A stretch of 64,000 nucleotides of DNA from Asterias rubens (GCF_902459465.1 NC_047068.1:1798001-1862000); one strand, 5' to 3'. Shown: positions 10,641 to 22,238, numbered from the stretch's first letter. Notes: a model not told the origin generated them from the letters alone. Numbers and translations are program-made.

Positions 10641-11340
10641 ATAAACGTTATAACGGCAGCCAAAGTGTCCTCGTATCCCTCATTTTGACCTCAAAGTTAG
10701 AGTGTCACATGAGGAAAAAGTCTCTAAATACCGGACCTTCGCCGAATCGTTGAAGGCCATCACCAGTGCCAAAACCATTGAGTTCCAGGGACTAGTAATC
10801 GGGGCGAGAGGAGCGTGGTGTGCGAATAACGCGAAGCCTCTCGCATCACTTGGAATAGACTGTAAATCTTTCAGCTCCCGTTTATGCAATAAAGCACTGG
10901 TAAAAACTCTAGACCTGCTTTAACTCTTTGGTAACCGATAAGCCCCCCAGCGCCGGATGAGTTCTTCACCCGACGCCCGGTAGCTGATGGCGCTCCCATA
11001 ACCCAAAGGACATAACACTACTGAATGAGGCAAAACCCCCCGACTGTGAACCAAACCCCAACCTGGACTACGCCACCAACCGACTCGCTGCAATACCCTC
11101 ACTGATGTAAATCCTCACATCAGTAGTTTTCTATGCAGATTAACGACCTGCTGGCTCACACCCCGATGGATAGTAGAGAAGTTCAGTGGAATACTCACCT
11201 GCCGTGTCACACGTCTACGTCGGACATTAAACAACAAAAACGCAAAAATGGCAAGTGAGACGTGAGGTTACATGTAAGGACGAGTAGGGAGCAACAAAAC
11301 GACCAGATCAAAAGCGCAACTATGATCGCCATGTAACTAG
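10641..11340 (+). mobile_element. R2-superfamily endonuclease C-terminus and 3' UTR
   Basis: The frame through 10684-10923 reads DLKVRVSHEEKVSKYRTF, then VIGARGAWCANNAKPLASLG, ending at a TAA at 10921-10923. This Lys...LysTyr and 'vGARGaW..xN' order is that of the restriction-enzyme-like endonuclease at the C-terminus of R2-type elements. The part carrying the preceding catalytic residues is missing. What follows (to about 11340) is GC-richer non-coding DNA, plausibly the 3' UTR. It could belong to copy 1 or to copy 2. Confidence 0.55.
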
Positions 11341-11358
11341 TCATAAGATAAAACAAGG

Positions 11359-11755
11359 ATGATATGTGTGGCTGAGAAATACTCGATGAAAGAAGGGACT
11401 TTCCCCAAAACTGCAAATGAGATGGACAGGACCATATCGGGTATTGAACAAACTTTCAGAATACAACAAACACCACATTCTATACAGAAGGTGGTTTACT
11501 ACGACAAGTTGAAAGTCTATGAGGGACCCCCCATTGCCAGGTGGAAACGTAAGCGGCCCCTGGATGATACGGATCATAACTTTAACGACCAGCATACCCG
11601 AATTGAGCCTGAGTCAATTCCAGTCAAAAGGGGGGAACGAGATCGTGTTAGTCAAGATAACGATAACTGCATACAGTCAGTCAAAACGAAATCAGAGGTA
11701 CCCTGGGCGCTGTAGGAGGGGACCAAAGCACCTACAGGATTACATCCAAGAGTAA
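11359..11755 (+). pseudogene. LTR-retrotransposon (Gypsy-type) integrase C-terminus
   Basis: The frame from 11359 contains KVVYYDKLKVYEGPPIARW, the conserved 'vVhyDrLKpY.g...p.W' segment that ends Gypsy-type integrases. The alternative frame reaches RCRRGPKHLQDYIQE and then stops at 11753, matching the usual 'RR..R...P..LqDY' pol terminus, so a frameshift lies between them (around 11560-11680). Upstream pol domains are absent. The DNA after 11755 may hold LTR sequence, but no LTR pair is visible. Confidence 0.55.
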
Positions 11756-11970
11756 CTTTCAAATAAACAAAAGAAAATAGGGCATGCAAGAGGAACTGCT
11801 ACTGTACATTAACAGTGACCTCTACCATGAAAAATAAATTGAGAATTCGGCCATACGATTGGACAGGAAGCCGTTTTCTAGTCAAATGATTGACCAAAGA
11901 TTAAATAAACACTAGCGTTGTTGTCAACCTGAATAAGACAAAACTACAGGACACAAGAGTGTAGACACTA

Positions 11971-12100
11971 ATTTGAGCTACTTCTGTTGGAGAACTTCTT
12001 GACCACCAATTGTTTCTTGACCACCATCCGATTTAATTTGAGCTACTTCTGTTGGAGAACTTCTCGAACACCAATTGTTTCTTGACCACCATCCGATTTA
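11971..12100. repeat. 65-bp tandem duplication
   Basis: Two adjacent copies of a 65-bp unit starting ATTTGAGCTACTTCTG, differing at a few positions (CTTGACC versus CTCGAAC). It lies just upstream of the acidic ORF at 12111. Confidence 0.85.
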
Positions 12101-12110
12101 ATTAACCACC

Positions 12111-12595
12111 ATGGCCCAATGGGAGGACGACAGCGACACTTTGTCATTGTTACTTTTGGATTCGCCAACGTATCACGATCTGGTGGAAGATTTGGATAAC
12201 AATGACCATATGGAATGGCTGGATCAGCTGTCGGAGGTCAGCAAGGCACCGTTGCCAGAGGACGATAGTTCACCATTAATCGAGCCGGCCGAATCTTCAC
12301 CGGAGAAGTCATCTACTTCCGCTGGCGTAATCAGACACGGGATGGGAAAAAACATGGCCGCCCTCCGTCAGATAAACTTCCGCCATCATGGACTCCGTCC
12401 ACTGACGAAGCATCGCCAGAATCTACGGCCCCAGCCCTCTCCAAAGAAGAGTCATCTTCCGCGGGAAGTTCGGATTCATCACCGAAGGAGCCCCAACGCC
12501 AGGAGGGAATCCGAGTCACGACAACCCTTGACCGCTTCAGAGGAGGACGTTTGACATCAACGGCAACGTCGACGCAGTTCTTCCCTGACGAATAG
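12111..12595 (+). pseudogene. acidic Ser/Pro-rich ORF with one frameshift, family unknown
   Basis: Starts ATG in a good context (CACCATGG). The first about 70 codons are acidic (DDSDTLSLLLLDSP, LPEDDSSPL). At about 12320 the sensible reading moves to another frame (RNQTRDGKKHGRPPSDKLPP, then KEESSSAGSSDSSPKEPQ), which runs to TAG at 12593-12595. The joined composition (acidic, then Ser/Pro/Glu-rich, low in hydrophobics) suggests one disordered protein of about 160 residues broken by a single indel. I do not recognise it. Position after a Gypsy integrase suggests an accessory transposon ORF, but a host gene fragment is possible. Confidence 0.4.
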
Positions 12596-12599
12596 AGAC

Positions 12600-13377
12600 G
12601 CGCTCATCTGACGAACGACAACCTTCTGATGTCTGTAAATATTATAATACTTAATCGTTTTTTGTTTTTTTTATATTCACGTTATGCATTTTATTACCTA
12701 TATACTATACTCTTTTGTTAATCACCTTGTAATATTTTTTGTGTGTGAAGATTTTAATTAATAATTTAAGCACATTGTCGTTGTGAATTATGGGTTTTAC
12801 AATAAGTTGTTTTTACAATGTTCAAAAGAAACATATAAATATGTTTCTATGGCAAAAATAATCCATTACAGCGCTATATTTCATTGTTCTTTTTACGCAC
12901 TAAATTTTATACACTTAAATACTAGTGTTCTTGAGGAAAAGTGTACCATAAGATTATGAAACTTTTGAGACCATTCCGTTTTTGCGTTTCTTCTAATTTA
13001 AAAAATATTTAAAAAAAACAAGAAATATGTAGTAGATATCTTTTTATTCTTTTTTAATTGCTTAACCATGTGTGAAAATTTTCAGAAAACAGTGCTGTGT
13101 TGATTATGGTGCTGGTTATGAACATTGTCTAAATACTCAGTGCATTTGCCTTTGATTACTTACGAGGTGGGACTGATTTCCATTTGTTAAATTTTACTAT
13201 ACTGTAGTACTTAAATTGTTGTCGAGTATTTATAGGACTTATAACCTTTTTCTTAAATAACTATTTACTTTTAAAGCATTGTTTTCTGTGTGTCACTTAA
13301 TTCCAGAAATTGTTATTGTTCAGGGGCTGAGCAATCTTAGGTGGGGCAATGTGACGCTCCAAGGCTTAATTTGTAAG
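12600..13377. other. AT-rich non-coding stretch and probable intron end
   Basis: No ORF. 13035-13265 is the diverged partner of the intron-like repeat at 4155-4420. A pyrimidine-rich acceptor (CACTTAATTCCAG) ends at about 13306, 72 bp before the Myb/SANT ORF. Confidence 0.45.
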
Positions 13378-14262
13378 ATGACTTCACAATCACAGTCCCA
13401 GCAAGAGAACCAACGAGGGACAAACTGGCACGGACGTGAGGTCCTGGCTCTTATAAACATTTGGGCATCGAAGAGTACCGCCATGCCAATGACGACCCTT
13501 TTTTGAGGGAAAAAAAAAGTAATGGAGAGAATTGCGAGCCGCCTGGCAGAACTAGAATACATCAGATCGGTTACTCAAATATCTAATAAAATAAAGCAGC
13601 TGAAGACAAAATATAAACAAGTGTTGGATAACAACCGGAGAAGTGGGAGAGCCCGAATGGAGTGGCAGTACTTTGGAGAGATTGACGCCATTTTGGGTGC
13701 TCGTCCGGCAATCAACCCAACGGCCGGTCAGGTGCTCGACGTTGGCCTTCTCAATAGATCTCGTGATCATGGTAAGACTTAGTATTAAATATGTGTATTT
13801 TTCCGAAAGTTGACTTTCACAGTTCAGCAATTATAGCAATGAGAATGAAGAGCAATGTTTGTCTTCTCTCAATAATATGGGTATTTTTGAGCTTTTTAAA
13901 ATGTCACTCATGAATCATGATTGAATGAATAATATGAATAATTTAATATCGTTTCCATGCAAAATGTCTACAAATTATAGGGTACATTTCGGAAAACTTT
14001 CCGCGTGGCGACACAACTTTTTCCACTAATTTTTACAAAAAGGGATAGGCCTTTCTCATTTTTAGATACTATAATCATTTCATATTTACTTTTCCGTAAA
14101 TTGTTATTTAAAATGAAAGACTATTGAAACATTCCATCTGTGGTGAGTAGCCTCTTCATTTCTATAATTTACATATACCCAGTCTTAATTTCCTTTGTGT
14201 TTTATTTTGGCCCTACAGATGAGTTATCACAATCATCTGAACTGGAAAATACACTCCCATAA
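13378..14262 (+). pseudogene. Myb/SANT-like DNA-binding protein, two exons, one stop codon
   Basis: Exon 1 (13378 to about 13769) begins MTSQSQSQQENQRG, continues WHGREVLALINIW and, after an in-frame TGA at 13504-13506, KKKVMERIASRLAEL, QISNKIKQLKTKYKQV and WQYFGEIDAILG. Trp-x-x-x-Glu...Ala-Leu-Ile...Ile-Trp, then 'IAxxL', 'QxxxKiKxLKxxYK' and 'yF..id.iLG' is the Myb_DNA-bind_4/MSANTD pattern shared by PIF/Harbinger accessory proteins and domesticated relatives. A GTAAGA donor follows CGTGATCATG. The acceptor GGCCCTACAG ends near 14218, and joining gives D-ELSQSSELENTLP then TAA. The domain is otherwise complete, so the stop is either a recent nonsense mutation or a read error. Probably a DNA-binding partner of a Harbinger transposase or a domesticated copy. 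Confidence 0.55.
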
Positions 14263-14575
14263 ACACCATGTTTAAAATAACAACGGTGGCAATAGTACAG
14301 CACAGTTACTATAATTGGAATCGTGTTAATACAAGGTTTCACCACGGGATCCCAGTATCCCGCTCTTTCCTTAAGCCCGCCAAACTGCAAACCCCCCCCC
14401 CCCCAACACAATGGACTACTGCCGTACCTATTGTTCCGTTCAAGACCCATGAACACCCCCCATGCAATCCCACCAAACTCGAGCTCACTCCTGGCTAGTG
14501 CATATTGTCACCTCTCGCACGTCCGCACCGGAGACACATAAACAAATCTCCTAAGACATTTTCTCACTCACAAAC

Positions 14576-15304
14576 ATGTCTTCCAAACTTAGCAATTCCT
14601 CAAGAAGGAGCCTGTGCAAGAGCCGATTCCTTTTTAAGCCTGCTACCAAAGTCCAAGAAGAAGACCAAGCTCAAGAGGTGTTGGAAGTGCCTAAGAAACC
14701 GGGGTCATCTTTAGACACAGCTGATTTTTTGGAAACCTCGTCAACTAACTCAGAATCGCCTCCTTGCGGGAACAGATCACTGATCGACAGCATAAAAAGC
14801 GACTTTGAAAAAACGGCGATCATTCCCGAAATCAAAACATCATCAAAGAAACAACTGCCTACAGCAGACTTCAAACTCGTAAAGTCCCTGGCTGCCAACG
14901 TGGGATCACTCACATCAGCCAAGGCACACATCGACAAACAGATTGTTTCTTTGACAAAAGCTGTCAAATTGAAAACACTACCCACCTACATCACTTCGCA
15001 GGCAAGACCACCGCACCCTCACCACCTACTCACATACGAGGAAAGTTTTCAGGCTACTTGGAAAGATCTTGAAACCTACATGGGACAAGCCTTCGCTAAA
15101 CTTACCCTCGATCAGTACCTGAAATTTCAATTGGACATTGAAAACCGATTGGCAGAGGCTAGAGAAAACTCAACCGTCCAGCTAAACGAACACTTCAAAA
15201 CGGAAGACAGCCGAACCACCGCATAGAAGCTCTTTGGATTCTTCTCAAGACCAAAACCAGCTCCAGGCAAGAACAACAAGAGAAAACGAGAAGAAAGCCA
15301 CTGA
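14576..15304 (+). CDS. unrecognised 216-codon ORF with in-frame TAG and basic tail
   Basis: ATG at 14576 opens 216 codons to TAG at 15224-15226. The same frame then runs 25 more sense codons (KLFGFFSRPKPAPG, then KNNKRKREESH) to TGA at 15302-15304. The N-terminus is Ser/Lys-rich. The middle contains KSLAANVGSLTSAKAHIDKQI, a likely helix with coiled-coil spacing, and a conserved-looking LTYEESFQATWKDLE. The basic tail looks like a nuclear-localisation or nucleic-acid-binding end, suggesting the TAG is a mutation inside one longer protein. It could be the first ORF of a retroelement; no reverse transcriptase follows. Family unknown. Confidence 0.4.
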
Positions 15305-15964
15305 CTTTCAACTAAAAACAACCGGTCTTTTTCAAGACCACCCCATCTTCCAAAGAGAGATTCCAACACGTTTAAACTGTGTCTTATTTAAACTAATTTG
15401 CTATCATCTTAGCAGATATATTTAATAATTTCAAATAAATGTCACCGGTATGAATAATACCCCCCTCTAAAAATAGATTGTAGACTTACGTCATTGGTTA
15501 AAAATATTCATATATGCAAATCACCCCAAAATCAAATCAGCTTTCACACCGTTGGCGGCACACTATACTTCGCCGTCAATCATATTCTTGTAGAAGACGC
15601 GTAAACAGCTTTCCTTTCCTTCGTCTTCTACTTACAGGTAAAGATTTTCTATTTTCATATATTATGCTTATAACTTTATTTCATTTATTTATACAACATG
15701 TGACTAGAGCAAATGTATAATAGAGTTACCTTGTACATATTACTGTGATTTATCGTTAGTTTGTAGATAATTATTGTTTGCGAGATGTTTTCCTGTATAT
15801 TGAGATATGCAGGAAAAGCAACCAAATTCAGTTTAATCTCGTACTCTCGTTGTAAAGAATGTTTAAGTAAATTTACAACACAAGCGTGATTATTTTAACG
15901 TCTGTCCATTTTGTTTAGTTGGACTTACGATGTCTCTATCGTCGACTAAGTCACATAATTCAAG
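15305..15964. other. non-coding interval before the piggyBac ORF
   Basis: No ORF of note. 15565-15640 contains CTTGTAGAAGACG, TAAACAGCTTTCCTT and CTTCGTCTTCTA, which recur in diverged form at about 31535-31600, so this is a dispersed repeat. No piggyBac terminal repeat could be placed. Confidence 0.4.
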
Positions 15965-18101
15965 ATGGCGGCCTCATCATCGAAGAGCGAGGAGGAGTTT
16001 CTTGATAATGCCGTTGCTACTGCCAATGAGACAGGATGCCTTATGTCATTACATGAATGGTCGACCGAGGAGGGCTCCTCATCAGTGCAAGAGAGCCAGC
16101 CAGAGAGTCAGCCAGAAGAAGAAAGAGAGGATGAAGAAGATGGGGATGGTGAAAGTGAGGATGGTGATGGGGATGAAGGGGAGAATGGTGATGAGGGTGA
16201 AAGCAGGGATGACGGGGAGGCTATAGAGGAGGAGGAGGATGAGGATGAGTCAAAAGATACCTTGGATGACAGTGGTGGCCAGGGTGATGAGGATGAGGAT
16301 GGCGATGACAGCTCAGAGGATGACAGCGACAACAGTGACATCCCAGAGCCAACTCCAACCAAAAGGCGCCGTCCACAACCAGCCCCTCGTAGGAAGAGAG
16401 GAAAAGTACAGCCTGAATCTGACAATGTTCCCGATCCACCGTCGGTTTACCAGCCAGACTACCCCTGCGATGAAGATGGTTGGACGAGAACCCTACATAA
16501 CATCAGCATCGAGGCCTTCAGGGGGAAAACACCGCACGGAGCCTGTTTTCGACGGTCCGACTCGCCACTCAACTACTTTCTCCATTTTTTCCCACTAAGC
16601 CTTCTACTGTCAATAGTAGCGTGGACAAACGTAAGGCTGAAAAAACCACGGAAAGTGCTCACAAATATCCGAGAAATTCGTGCCTGGTTTGGTGTTCATG
16701 TTTTGATGGGAGTAGTCAAAGTCAACAATTACCGGCTCTACTGGTCCACCCACCCAGCCCTACACAACACAGCCATTTCCACTACAATGACAAGGAACCG
16801 GTTCGACACACTAAATGAATACCTGGCCTGCAATGATCCTCAAAAAGACCCGGAACTCATAAAGGACAAGGCTGAGCGATACTGTACAAAGAAAAAACAT
16901 CCCCTGTACCTCCTCCAACCAATCTGGGACAAAGTGCGAGATCAATGCCTTCATCAGTACAACGCCGCCCGAGAGCTAACGGTTGATGAGGCAATGATAA
17001 AGTACCGTGGCTTCAAGTCATGTGTTCGGAAGTTTTTCATGCCCCTCAAACCCATCAGAGCAGGGTTTAAAGTGTATGTGCTGGCGGAGTCTTCTACAGG
17101 AACCACCCTTAATTTCATGGTCCATCCTCATGGTGACAAGCCATCAAAAATGGCCGACATCACCATGAAAGTTACAAAACACCATCTTGGCCGCTACCAC
17201 CACCTCTATACTGATAAGCTTTACACATCCGTCAACCTCGCCAATCTCCTCCTTCAAAAATCAACATACCTTACAGGGGCTGTGAAGTCGAATAGCAAGG
17301 GGCTCCCCAAAGACCTACTCACCACCTCGGCAAACCCTGACAGGCAGAGAGCTGCAAATGCCAAAAAAGTCCCAAGAGGCACATTTTACATCCGACAGAA
17401 TGGCAGCATCATAGCGGCGATGTGGAAGGACAGCTGGGTGATGATGACCCTTTCCACAGGTCACCAGGGTTGGCGAGATCCTCTCCATCACACTGTCAAG
17501 AAGAAGATTCCACACCCGGACACAGGTCGGCTAATCAAGAGCGACATACCTGCTCCTCCCCAGGCAATCGATTATACGAGATACATGGGTGGTGTCGATC
17601 GAGGAGATCAACTGCGATCTTACCATACTTGCTCCAGGAAATCCCAGTTCTGGTGGAAGAAGCTATTGTACTTCCGGATCGACATTGCCCGTGTGAATGC
17701 CTGGATTGCCTTCAAACAGCATCACTGTCCTGAGGATGAGGACGATGATGAGGAGGAAGACGTTTCCTCTTCAACCAAGACGATGAGCCACACGTCTTTC
17801 ATCGTTCAACTCGGCACTTAACTAATTGATGGCTATGCTAGGGGAGGAACTCTCCATCAACCACGCCAGTCCTCTGCAGTACCATCCACAAAACATCCGG
17901 GGACACTACTCTGCCAAGATGGCAGGAAAATATCCCAAGTGGTGTCGCTGGTGCAAGAGCCATGATGGGGTAACACGAAAAGGCCGCACAAAGACCACCA
18001 GAAGCGGTTGCCCAACATGCGGGGTAAACCTGTGCCCAGGACGGTGTTTCACCCTATTCCACCGTGCAGAGAGTCAATCAGACCCCTCCACCACCGAGTA
18101 G
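15965..18101 (+). pseudogene. piggyBac transposase, broken only before the C-terminal zinc domain
   Basis: The 618-codon ORF has an acidic N-terminus of about 130 residues (Glu/Asp/Gly-rich), then a basic linker (TKRRRPQPAPRRKRGK). The DDE_Tnp_1_7 core follows. Catalytic Asp candidates are D341 in TVDEAMIKYRG, D417 in YTDKLYTSVN, and D545/D548 in MGGVDRGDQ, in the expected order and spacing, followed by WWKKLLYFRIDIARVNAWI. The frame stops at TAA 17819-17821 after FIVQLGT. The next codons in the same frame (LIDGYARGG) are the expected continuation. The cysteine-rich C-terminal domain (WCRWCKSHDG, CPTCGVNLCPGRCF, FH) lies in another frame ending at 18101. So one nonsense change and one frameshift (between about 17845 and 17900) separate the core from its DNA-end-binding domain. 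Reaction of the family: cut-and-paste transposition at TTAA. This copy is probably inactive or encodes a truncated enzyme. Confidence 0.85.
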
Positions 18102-18356
18102 TCTGCACGGGAAGCCCCCAGTCGAGAAGCCCCCAGGAAGTGCCTCCTTTCTACTCCGCGGCAGTAGATTATGTGCAGTAAATAGAAATAGTCTACTGAT
18201 CCACATAAACCAACAACAAAAAATAGGAAGAAAAAAAAATGAAAAAAAAATGAAAAGGCAATGATGACACGTATCTGACTTATGGTACAACAAATAGAGT
18301 GCGGTAAATTACTCTAATCAGAATACGTTGACTGAGCCGAAAAAAAAAAATTAAAA

Positions 18357-18480
18357 AGGATTTTGAAGGATTGAGGCAGTGAGTTCCACTCACAAACTTA
18401 TTTTGGAGGATTTTGAAGGATTGAGGCAGTGAGTTTCATGCAAAAACTCTTTTTGGAGGATTATGAAGGATTGAGGAAGG
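18357..18480. repeat. 50-bp tandem repeat, about 2.5 copies
   Basis: Units starting AGGATTTTGAAGGATTGAGG at 18357, 18407 and 18457; the last is partial. Confidence 0.85.
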
Positions 18481-18508
18481 CCCTAAAAATTTAGAGTCGG
18501 GGAGTTAG

Positions 18509-18790
18509 GGTTTTAATCTTCAATCCCCAAGGAGTCTTTAATTACAAACAGTCTAAAAATCGGCCGTGTGCTTGAGTTAAAAATTGATTTTTAACGCCCA
18601 AGGGGTCTAAAACTGAAAAAAGTTTGAAAATCGGTTGTATAGTACTTGAGATATAGTCCCACTTCCGGTTAACCCGGAAGAAGAGGTCAACTTGAGGTCA
18701 CGTTTTTTTTTTAAATTAATCTCCGATCCCAAAGGAGTCTATACCAACAAACAGGGTACGAATCTGCCGTGAACTTCTTGAGATATGGTG
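18509..18790. repeat. three diverged modules of about 75 bp
   Basis: Each module has a CCCAAGGAGTCT-like core, then ACAAACAGTCTAAAAATCGG-like sequence, then TGTACTTGAGATAT-like sequence: about 18509-18585, 18586-18660 and 18714-18790. Probably an old satellite-like or transposon-internal repeat. Confidence 0.5.
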
Positions 18791-18799
18791 CTACAAAGA

Positions 18800-20460
18800 T
18801 TTCCCAATTAAATATGCAAATTGTTCGGTCAATTAATTAAGAATTTTAACATTTTGTGGTATTTAGAATTAAGCTTAAGTTCTAAGCTTCAATTTGATAA
18901 TTATATGATTTAACTCTTTTGACCTTGTGGCTTGGGAGATTAGGAATAAACAAAAAACGTGTACAAATGCAATGGGGTTTTAGGCGGAAACAAAGAATAA
19001 TAATAAAAACAATAAAAATCTAGACGAAAACAAAACCTGTTCCGACGGTAGGTCGGAACAGCTAATAAGAATAAAAAAGCGAAGTTTGACTTGCCTGCGT
19101 TCCAGCGTTCCTGCGCGCGATGACGAACCGAGGCAGAATGTTTGTACATGTACATACATGTACATGTACAAAATAATGTGCGTGACTAAACCCCATGCGT
19201 GTGGCCGGCCCCACAGTGAAATACCATTGGGAGGGCGACGCATGTGAGATTCGGGCCGCGTATTTTTTTTTCACAGGATAAACGTGGGTAGATCGCATCC
19301 GGGTGAGCAGGACAAATGTGGGGAAATAAAATGTGTGCCCACGTTCGTCATGAAAAAAAAAATATGCGGACGGGCTGCTGCACAACGGACGAGTTGGTCG
19401 GAATCACGTTGGCAAGCGGTGGTGGTCGAATTGACTGGAATCCAAGCTTTTCAACCACGAGTAACATTACATGGCTGCCACCATGGGCATCAAATTCGAC
19501 ATTTCGACCGATCTACACAGGTTTTGGGCACAACAAAAGTTGATCATGAAAACTCGCTGTTCACCATACAAGAGGTTTGTTTGTGCTTCTTGCTTGCTCT
19601 CAAGAAATCCGAAAGAAACGGCTTTTTCAATTGCTCAGCACCAATGGAAAGGTTTCCGTAAAGAATCGCCCGATACACAGTTACGCCATTGGGAAATTGT
19701 TCTGTCAAAAGTTTACTGGCCCCGGGCACACATGTAAAAGTACATGCAAGTACTGCATAAACAAATCAATGTTTTTATAACCGAAATTGGGGGTGGGTGG
19801 GTCGGTCAAAAATCTTTGGAAAAGAAATCGAAATTTTAAAACATCGACAATTATGAACGGCCCCTAAGGATGTCAAGCAAACACCGGGGCGATAGCTTCT
19901 CCAATAACCTTCTCTAATAACCAAAACCCATGGTACCACGTACAATGCATTTGAAGGGAGAAAACCAATTAAACGCATGTTTGACCCTTGAACTTTGACC
20001 TAGTTATTTGGAAAGGGTCAATCGAGTATACAAATATGTTTTTTAGATTTTCAAGGTCAGGTTTCTTTTCACCTCTAACACAAACCTCATCCTTAAAATG
20101 AATAGTTTTAGAGATAATTGACCTTAAATATTGCTAATTACCACCGAATTTAAATATGCAAATTAAAATTACTTCTGGCTTGAAACTCATGTCCGAGTTT
20201 GGATACGTGTAGGTCATCAATAACCACCCAATAAACAAGAATCAACAATAAAACAAACGTTTGCAATTAGTGTGACTCAATAGTCTAAATCTGGTCCTCT
20301 ACAGTATAAAAAGACCGAAATTCACGAATTTATTCATGGTAGCAAGTCAACCAACGGCCGCCACATACCAAAGCGTGATGTTCTCCAAATAGAAATGTGC
20401 AAGAATTTTTTCTGAATTTGAATGCAATGAATTCTACACCAGACAGAAACTGTCCTTACT
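18800..20460. other. non-coding, repeat-like interval
   Basis: Contains an ACATGT tract (about 19145-19170) and AAGGTCA/TGACCT-rich, ATATGCAAATT-containing DNA (19980-20180) that looks like an old dispersed repeat. A 125-codon open frame at 19284-19661 has no recognisable features. Confidence 0.4.
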
Positions 20461-22095
20461 CACCAATGATATCTACATCATTGGGTTAGACGTAGTGAAC
20501 GATCACAAAGATGTCCGCCTGTCTAAAATCCTGGTCGTACGATGACACGCTACAACAAAAAGAAATAGTCAAATCCACCGGCGTCCAACAAAAGTAGGAG
20601 GGGATGGTACTGTACATAACCATAAAGTTTGGAAAAACATGGCCGCACAGCTGGACAACATGTACCAATCTAAAATGTGCCACGATAGATAAGTGGACTT
20701 ACTTAAAAAGACGCTAGAGAGAAATTCTCTGAAAATAATTTCAGTTACAGCCGTGGACCAAGACCAAATGTGGTATGGTTTCCGAACACAAAGAGGGCCA
20801 TACATTATAAGGATGGTTTCTTTCTCAATATGAGCGCTCGACGATATAAAAGCAATTTGAAGAGATGGCAGGGCGGGGACAGAGAACAAGAAGTTGGAAG
20901 GACCTGGACAAGACCAGACTAAAGAGGGATGGGGAGAGGATATTTGCGCCATAATCAACACTACCGCACCCTAATTAACACTATCGAAGCAATGATTAAA
21001 TCACTTTGAAGAAATAGGTTTGGTCCATATATGGTTTAAGGACAACTTTAGGGACAACTCTGTGAAAGCACATGGTCAATCAGACAATATATTGGGCCAT
21101 GTCTCGCCAATCTGTGAGTGAAATCAAACCTCGCACATGCGAGGTAGAAAAGATGCTCACAAAGACAACTAACTTGCCCTTTCAGCTACTCTCTGAACAA
21201 ATTTAGAGCAGGCCTTTATTAGTTCTTGGTACTACCAGAGCTGGTATACATCTGGCCCTTTGACACCTTTTAGTATCTTCTCTGTATGTATTGGGAAATT
21301 TCTCCTATCTTCATTTTAAGTTTGCATTTATACCATTGATACAATTGTTTGGTGTGCTTATCTCCCATGTATTGGGCAATTTATCCTGTTTTCTTATTAG
21401 TTATTAGTTAACATTGTTTGGTGAAGTACATACGTCCCTACCAGGTGCTTCTGTTTTATCCACTTATCCATGTGCAATGCCCATTTTTCTGTTGTATTTT
21501 AATAAATATTCTGTTTTGCCGGCAGCATTAGGTAAACTTTAGTCTTTCCTTGCATGTGTTGCTCTAGTGCTATTGTGTGTTACCTTGTCATTTTTATTAT
21601 TGTCTTACACCATTTTGTTATTGTCGTGTGAATGCCAAAATAAGTAATAATAAAATAATAGTAATGTACAAACCTTGGAAAAATTGTGTAAAACTAATTA
21701 AGTATTGTTTTGTTCCACCCATTCAAATATTAACAGCAACCACTCAGCCTGCCACATTGTGGATGACTGTTGGTGAGCGAGGTATTAAACAATTTGTTTC
21801 ACCAAACCTGGTTGTGTCATCTTTCATTACAAAAACTTCCCGTGGTCAGCCCCTAACACAATCAACACACCTGTGTAACAATGATATAATAAATGAAGAA
21901 TCAGAGCATACAGAAATCTGTGAAATATTCAGCTCAAGTAAAACCTTATCTTCAACAAAACTGATGGCTGCATTTATGAGGCAGGTCTCATCCACAAGAC
22001 AGCTTGCTCAGATAACAATACACCTTGCACGTTAGTACACTTCACAGTAACGCCTCTTTGCACTTTACGCACTGTGCACTTTATGCACTTTAGTG
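20461..22095. other. interval without a supported gene
   Basis: A 152-codon frame at 21577-22035 (plus) has no recognisable motif. A minus-strand exon-like block around 20478-20552 is flanked by splice-like signals but has a stop in its best frame. Nothing else is visible. Confidence 0.4.
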
Positions 22096-22238
22096 CCCTG
22101 GGGTCGATGTCACAAAGAGTTAGGAGAACTAGTCCTACAAGATAATAAAAACGTATGGGTAGTCCAAAGCTAGGACGAGTTACTCGTCCTAACTCGAGAT
22201 AAGACTAGTCTTAACTCTTTGTGAAATCCATCCCTGGT
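22096..22238. mobile_element. palindromic MITE (CACAAAGAGTTAGG ends)
   Basis: The left end CACAAAGAGTTAGGA and right end TCTTAACTCTTTGTG are inverted repeats. The interior is built of CTAGTCCTA/TAGGACGAGT inverted pieces, so the whole 143 bp can fold on itself. Confidence 0.65.

Noticed and set aside
16108-16439. minus-strand Ser/Pro-rich ORFs
   Set aside because: Antisense of the acidic N-terminus of the piggyBac transposase.
19284-19661. 125-codon plus-strand ORF
   Set aside because: Three overlapping frames are open here; no conserved pattern.
20478-20552. minus-strand exon-like block (SYDQDFRQADIFVIVHYV) between acceptor- and donor-like signals
   Set aside because: Its best frame hits TAA before the donor and no neighbouring exon fits; cannot be supported as a gene.
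21577-22035. 152-codon plus-strand ORF
   Set aside because: No recognisable motif, composition like non-coding DNA, no splice partners found.
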